A stretch of DNA of 64,000 bases from contig NC_135783.1 of assembly GCF_051106095.1 (NCBI RefSeq), positions 180,124,947 to 180,188,946 of the forward strand. The letters run 5' to 3'. Positions within the stretch are counted from its first letter, which is position 1; every line of letters begins with the position of its first letter. The notes under the pieces are model-generated. The model made no database searches, was not told where the DNA came from, and worked only from the letters and a program-made list of their open reading frames with translations. This document shows positions 58,943 to 64,000 of this stretch, piece after piece. The position numbers and the translations under genes are program-made. The DNA comes from Pogona vitticeps (Eukaryota > Chordata > Lepidosauria > Squamata > Agamidae).

Positions 58943-60814
58943 AATGAGTTTATCTTTCAAGGGCAAGAGATCTTTTCTCTCTCTCCCCCCCCCCCCCATC
59001 ATTTTCTGTATGGTACAGCCGTGGACAGCCTGGTCTGTGACTCTGGGCCCAGCCTGCAGAATCCAAAGTGCCCCTTTCCAATTTCATGTTCCAGTTGTCA
59101 CTTTGCTGGTAAAGCATCGGAGCAATAAATTATAAGGAGAGGAGTCATAAGGCAGATGTTTCATGAGGCTTCCATAGTTAGTTTCCTCCCCTTGGAATCA
59201 ACGGGAAAGAAGGGGGACCTGCTTACCTATCCTGCCCTTTGCTCCTGCTCTGCCCACAGTGAAACACCAAGACAGTACCTAAATGAGAGTCACCTGATAA
59301 GCAAGTCTCTAGGGAATTTCCCCATTTTCTGCATCTATTTGAGTCAGGATTGCACTTTTAGTATGCTTTTTACCAAATAATCTGCTCCGAAAGATTTTAT
59401 TAAATAGGTCCCTCCTTGCTTTCTCTTGAGTTGGCACAGCAGTCCAGCTCAAGCCCATAAGAAGCCCACAAGAAACTGTGTCAAAATACAGACCACAGTC
59501 TTGTGCAGTGAAAAGGCAGTTCTTTTTGCCACCAAGCGACTGAGGGCATCAGGGATGTTCAGGGAAAATGTGGTGGTTCTGTCTTAGGCAAAATTTCTTA
59601 GAAATTTTGAGGGAACCTGAGATATTTATACTGGAGGCAAAATTATCCCAACAAAACTGGTGGGGTTCTTGCCATGTCTTTGCTAATTTCCAGATGTTTT
59701 CAGTGCAAAAAAAAAATTACAGTCAGACATATTTCGTTACACTTTGCTCAAATAAGCTCGAGTTTATAGGTATGTAATACTACTGAGGAACAGTAGGCTT
59801 TGTAGCAGCCATTTTCCACCAGTGGGCCACAATCTGCTAGTTGGTTGTGAAAATGTTGCACAGATGTTGCTACATTTTTGCTAATGTACGTACGGGAACA
59901 CATATGCCTGGAATCTGAAAGGCTCCCCCCCCCCCCAAAAAAGTGAGGGGGTTCTATTGACATGTTGGTCCTCTGCAACAAAACATTTATCTGAGAGATC
60001 CTTCTTTTGAAAAAAGAGGATCCCTGGCACATGCGAAAATGTATTGGGAATAGGTCAGTTTAACAACCCCTGAAAAGGCTGGCTATTCCTGAAAAGTTCT
60101 TCATTTTGGTCATTTGAAAACAACATTATTTCGTATCTGAAAATGCAGGACCAAACTGACTTGCAGAGTTAAAAGAAAACATGGTCTGTGACGCATTGCT
60201 CTTTGCTACTTGTGATGTTAAAGAAAGGCCGTTCTACCTCCCAGTACAAAGCAGGCATTCCCCTTGTGCCCTCCCAGCCTCAAACGTGCCACACACAGGT
60301 TATTTATGGGCTGCTCTGGCCAAGGTGCTTTTCTTCTCCCGTCCTTTATCAACAATGTGTGATGAAAAAGGATCAGATAATGTAAACGAATACAATCCCA
60401 GGCGCTCCTGCAGCACCAGCTCTGCGGCAGGAGCTGTTTTGAGTCTGAGGCGTGTGTTTGGAATTCCTCCGGTGTCTGATTTCCAGTTACTAGACCCCAC
60501 ATCCTGGGCCCAGGCACGGCTGCGGTTGCACAGGATTAGCAGGCCACTCTTCGATGCAATGTATTACATAGTTTTGACTTTCTAGGCTTTACAGATCCAT
60601 AAAAAATAATGATCATTTGATGACCTAAGTTACTGGGTGGAAAACAAATATTGGAAAAAGAGAAACCTCCACTTAACGCTACTTGTATTTGCTTTAGGCT
60701 GCACAGAGGAGGACGGCGTTCACTATTTGCTGGCACCTACAGATCAGGTGGGGACAAACTCTTTTTTTCTTTACACCAGTAATAATGTAAAATCTTAAAA
60801 AAAAATCTTACAAC
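58943..60814. other. Unassigned intronic sequence, possible regulatory stretch
   Basis: Runs of C occur near 58986 and 59926. The part at 60180-60560 is balanced in composition, repeat-free and open for 134 codons on the plus strand. It matches no family I know, and is at best a weak candidate conserved non-coding element. Confidence 0.35.
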
Positions 60815-60942
60815 TGCAGAGATGGATGGGGACCTTACGAAACATGGGAGCCCAGCCCCTGCCAAGCAGACACAGTGGTGAACTGAATGCCCTGCCTCTG
60901 GTTCCACAGCCAGAGACCTAAACTGCTGAGCTATCCAGCACT
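60815..60942 (-). mobile_element. SINE head fragment (tRNA-like)
   Basis: On the minus strand GTGCTGGATAGCTCAGCAGTTT, then GGTCTCTGGCTGTGGAACCAG and CTTGGCAGGGGCTGGGCTCCC resemble the head of a common squamate tRNA-derived SINE. The tail is missing. Confidence 0.55.
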
Positions 60943-61034
60943 AGTCCTCAGCCAGTGTGGTATGTGTTGACGGGAGGCAACAACCGCCTCCATGGGCAAG
61001 GCATTTTGGGAATAATTACTAATAATTCATCATC

Positions 61035-61273
61035 AAAGCAAAGCATGCTGCTTATATACTGTATGACCCCCTAGCACTTCAAGCACTCTCTGGGCAATTT
61101 ACAATTTAATGATGAAGGCTACACATTGCCCCTCCCCCTCCCCCCATAAGCTGGATACTCCTTTCACCAACCTTGGAAGGATGGGTGAATCAGCCTGGAG
61201 CAGGCTATCGGGGATTGAACCTGGGTCATGAGCAGAGTTTCGACTGCAGTTTAACCCCTGTCCCACAAGGCTC
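61035..61273 (-). mobile_element. tRNA-derived SINE, third copy
   Basis: Same order as 36452-36695: AAAGCAAAGCATGCTGCTTA tail, CAAGCACTCTCTGGGC, then TTGGAAGGATGG and TCGGGGATTGAACCTGGGTCA (reversed B box), with the head at about 61270. More diverged, with a small insertion in the tail. Confidence 0.75.
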
Positions 61274-62207
61274 TTCCCTCCAACTCCTCCTGCAAGGGCA
61301 ATTAATGCACCACCTCCCACTGATTTTGTCTGCCAGGGATTATCCCTCTTTTGGCATGCTTGCAGAAACTTTGGACATTCAGGGTAAAATCCAATTGCTA
61401 GACCCATTGAACCAATCAGCCTTGGCAAATAAATCCTAATGTAAACCTCTCTAATTCATTGGGCCTTCTGTAGCTGGGACTAGCAATAGGATCATGGTGC
61501 AGTGTTTCTTCTGGTCCTTGCCCCCCCCCCCAATTTATAAATATAATACATGCAAGCATATAAATGTGGAATTTTGTTCTTTCTGTCATGGTGTGGGGTT
61601 CAGATTCTAGAACAGAATAACTGGTGGTGCATGTAATCCTCCTGTTCTACACAAATATACTTGGTAACAATTCCACCAACACTTTGGCCTTCCTTATGCA
61701 ATCCCAGAGGGGTGGTGCTGAGTGAGATTCTTCTCGGATTGAAATTATTTTTGCATCATTTTTCTTCTGTGATTTTCAGCAGTAGGATGTATGATGCTGT
61801 CAAATATGGAGAAACTACCAGTGAGCTCACTGGGAATAGCTGGTGCCTGATTAGGCTTCCCTGAACTGGGAGATTAAACATCCAGTGACAGCTCTTCAGG
61901 TCGAAGATTGTCATGTAAAATCAATCAGCTTGGACGTTTTAACTGGATGAATCTTTTTCACTAGAAAACACAGTGGTAACAAACTTTGGAGACAGACTCC
62001 AGCCCAGCAAGAAGAGATGCAAAAGAGAGAGCATAGCTCTTGTCATTTTGTAAGGGATAATATTTCTCTCTGCAACACAACCCTTACTATTACAAGTTTA
62101 GGAATTTCTTTTCCTGTGCAGTTACCTTGTACTTCAGGAAGGCTGCTAGCTACTTCTGGACAGACTTCACATACATTTGGTATGTATGTGTGCATTTAAC
62201 TACATAT
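61274..62207. other. Unassigned intronic sequence
   Basis: A C run lies at about 61521. No supported gene. Confidence 0.45.
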
Positions 62208-62350
62208 CGAAACAAGAAGCTGCCTTAACACTGAGTCACTCCATGTGTCCATTTAGCCCAGTCTTGTGAACACCAGCTGTCAGCAAGGGCTTTGCAGAGG
62301 GGTTCAGGCATGAGTCTTTCCTAATTCTACCTGGGGAACCCTGGAATTTC
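62208..62350 (-). mobile_element. SINE fragment (GCTGCCTTATACTGAGTCA type)
   Basis: AAGCTGCCTTAACACTGAGTCA, GTCCATTTAGCCCAGTCTTGT and TTCAGGCATGAGTCTTTCC follow the order of a very common squamate SINE 3' half. The tRNA-like head is replaced by the L2-like LINE that begins near 62375. Confidence 0.6.
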
Positions 62351-62374
62351 CCTGCCCTGAATGCGGTTACACTG

Positions 62375-63079
62375 GAAACTGTTCTAGCTGCGGCCGTACC
62401 TGGACGAACGAAGCCTCGTGACAGTCACACATGCACTGGTAACAGCCCGTTTAGACTACTGCAATGCGCTTGACGTGGGGTTGCCTTTGAAGACAATCCA
62501 GTGACTACAACTGGTTCAGAATCGAGCTGCACGACTGGTGAGTGGAGGAGCCACGAGAGAACATATTCAGCCGATTCTGGCCAGGTGACACCGGCTACCA
62601 ATTATTGCCCGGGCCCAATTCAAAGTTCTTGTTTTGACATCTAAAGCCCTAAACGGCTTGGGCCTTGGATACCTGAAGGACCGCCTTCTTCCATACGAAC
62701 CTACCCAGCCACTGAGATCTAGCCAGAAGGCCCTCCTGAAAGAGCCGTCCCTCAGTGAGGTGAGAGGGATGGCCTGTAGGCGGAGGGCCTTTTCGGCAGC
62801 TGCCCTCGGTCTTTGGAATGCCCTCCCAAACAACATCCGACTGGCACAGACATTACTGACATTTCGACGCCTGGTTAAAACCTTCGTGTTCCAGACATTT
62901 TTTAATTGCATTTTTTAAATTTTAACTGACAAGAGTTATGGCTCTAGATTGTTTATGTTTTTGCTTTTGTAGATTATAGATGTAACCGTATTGGTTTTTA
63001 GTGTGTTCGTTTCAACTGAACTGTTTTAATTGATGTTGGAAACTGCCTGGAGACTTGCAGGGTGTGAGTAGCATACAAG

Positions 63080-63118
<39 letters not shown>
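62375..63118 (+). mobile_element. L2-like LINE, 5'-truncated, 3' end present
   Basis: Plus-strand coding reads VTHALVTARLDYCNALDVGL, then NRAARLVSGGATREHIQPIL. The 94-codon open frame 62634-62918 continues KALNGLGLGYLKDRLLPYEP, then RRRAFSAAALGLWNALPNNI and FRRLVKTFVFQTFF to the ORF2 stop. This is the carboxy end of an L2/CR1-clade ORF2. A 3' untranslated part follows with GGAAACTGCCTGGAGACTTG and an (AATC)n tail (63082-63118). It is the best-preserved LINE coding segment here, though still dead through 5' truncation. Confidence 0.85.
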
Positions 63119-64000
63119 CTTTGTAGTCTCCCATCCCAGCCCTGGCTCTGTGCAGCTTCCAAAATTAAATGAGACTTCTGCGTTCAGACTGGTTAGGTAG
63201 TCCATATGGATGTATAAAATATGTACTATTGGGCATAGCACTTCACAACTAGGTGACTTCTATAACGAATTAGTTGTCCTGCCATTTCAGTATACTCTGA
63301 GAGTAGTTTGATGTTAATTTAATTTAATTTTTTAAAGCTGGATAATCGATCAGCGGTATCCTATGGGAAGAAGATTTAAATATGCTGCATAGGTAATTCT
63401 TACAGTTAGTCCTAGCTTACTTCTTCTGCGATGATGAAATGGTTGTCTAAGAAGGCATTGTAGGTCAAAGACAATGTGCACTCCTTGCTTCAGAAGATAT
63501 TTGCTCACTGCAGGGGAATGTGGAATGGCAATTCTTCCACAATGTGGAAATGGAGAGTGAGGGAGAAATTAGTGTAAACAGGGCAGTGTCTGAAACAGTC
63601 CCATCACAGCATATGCCACAGTCAGGTGAAACTAAAAAGTACATTGTTGGATAAATTCAATCAGATGTAAAGTATTTGGTGCTGCAGGGTGAGGAAAAAA
63701 AGAATTGGGTAGTGCTTGAAATCGGGACCTTCAGGGTAGAAAGAGAAAATCCTTTATTTCTTTTTTAAAAAATCACAGAATTATGCAGCGTAGATGAAAG
63801 CAACCGGATTTTAGCAGTTGTGTTGGACTTAAACACAGCAAATGTTTGTAAAAACCCAAGGGTTCCTCCCCCAGGACTTCAGGCAGTATAGAAGATCAAA
63901 CTGATGATGACATTGAAAACATTAAAGTGTTTTATTTAAGACTGTTAAAACAAGCACAGCTCGTGGCACTTTTAAGACTAATGAATTTAAGTGTAATGTG
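63119..64000. other. Unassigned intronic sequence
   Basis: No recognised feature to the end of the window. Confidence 0.45.

Noticed and set aside
63082-63118. Short direct repeats resembling a CRISPR-like array
   Set aside because: Plain (AATC)n tail of an L2-like LINE without spacers; the DNA is vertebrate.

Overview
The window is vertebrate nuclear DNA and almost certainly comes from a squamate reptile, most likely a lizard. The evidence is two near full-length Sauria-type SINEs (tRNA-like head, BovB-like tail), BovB/RTE, L2/CR1 and I/Vingi-like LINEs, hAT and Tigger-like DNA transposons, a DIRS retroelement and many microsatellites. No bacterial gene, operon or CRISPR is present. Most long open frames run over simple repeats, MITEs or untranslated sequence and are not genes.

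One host gene is supported. On the minus strand, 41991-42351 is the last coding exon of a PAR-3 family polarity protein, most probably PARD3B. It has a clean splice acceptor, an apparent 3' UTR of about 4.8 kb reaching a poly(A) signal near 37167, and a large upstream intron filling 42352-64000. Positions 1 to about 37150 then lie downstream of the gene. In mammals that side leads to NRP2, but no NRP2 exon was recognised here.

Layout. 1-10.2 kb: gene-poor sequence with a SINE tail, a perfect 111-bp-arm palindrome around a microsatellite (2924-3244), two Tigger-like elements and a hAT element. 10.2-14.7 kb: a compact retroposition cluster made of an L2-like LINE split by a Sauria SINE with its target duplication, a processed NDUFA10 pseudogene, and an RTE LINE holding a LINE 3' tail. 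14.7-30 kb: mostly unassigned sequence with MITEs, a fold-back element, two pieces of an I/Vingi-like LINE in the wrong order, a perfect 39-bp hairpin, a hAT MITE with an exact 8-bp target duplication and a 955-bp Tigger-like fold-back. 30.6-35.1 kb: a broken DIRS-type tyrosine-recombinase retroelement with inverted terminal repeats. 35-37 kb: MITEs and SINEs. 37-42 kb: PARD3B 3' UTR and exon. 42-64 kb: intron with more MITEs, nested SINEs, a degraded copy of an unplaced repeat-borne protein family (53090-53768), a BovB LINE, an ancient MIR/CORE-type SINE, an L2-like LINE and long tetranucleotide tracts.

No new multi-gene system is visible. The observations most worth a second look are the two perfect palindromes, the unplaced protein family at 53 kb, the NDUFA10 retrocopy and the reuse of one fold-back Tigger-like family across the window. 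Family names come from recognition by eye; no database search was run.
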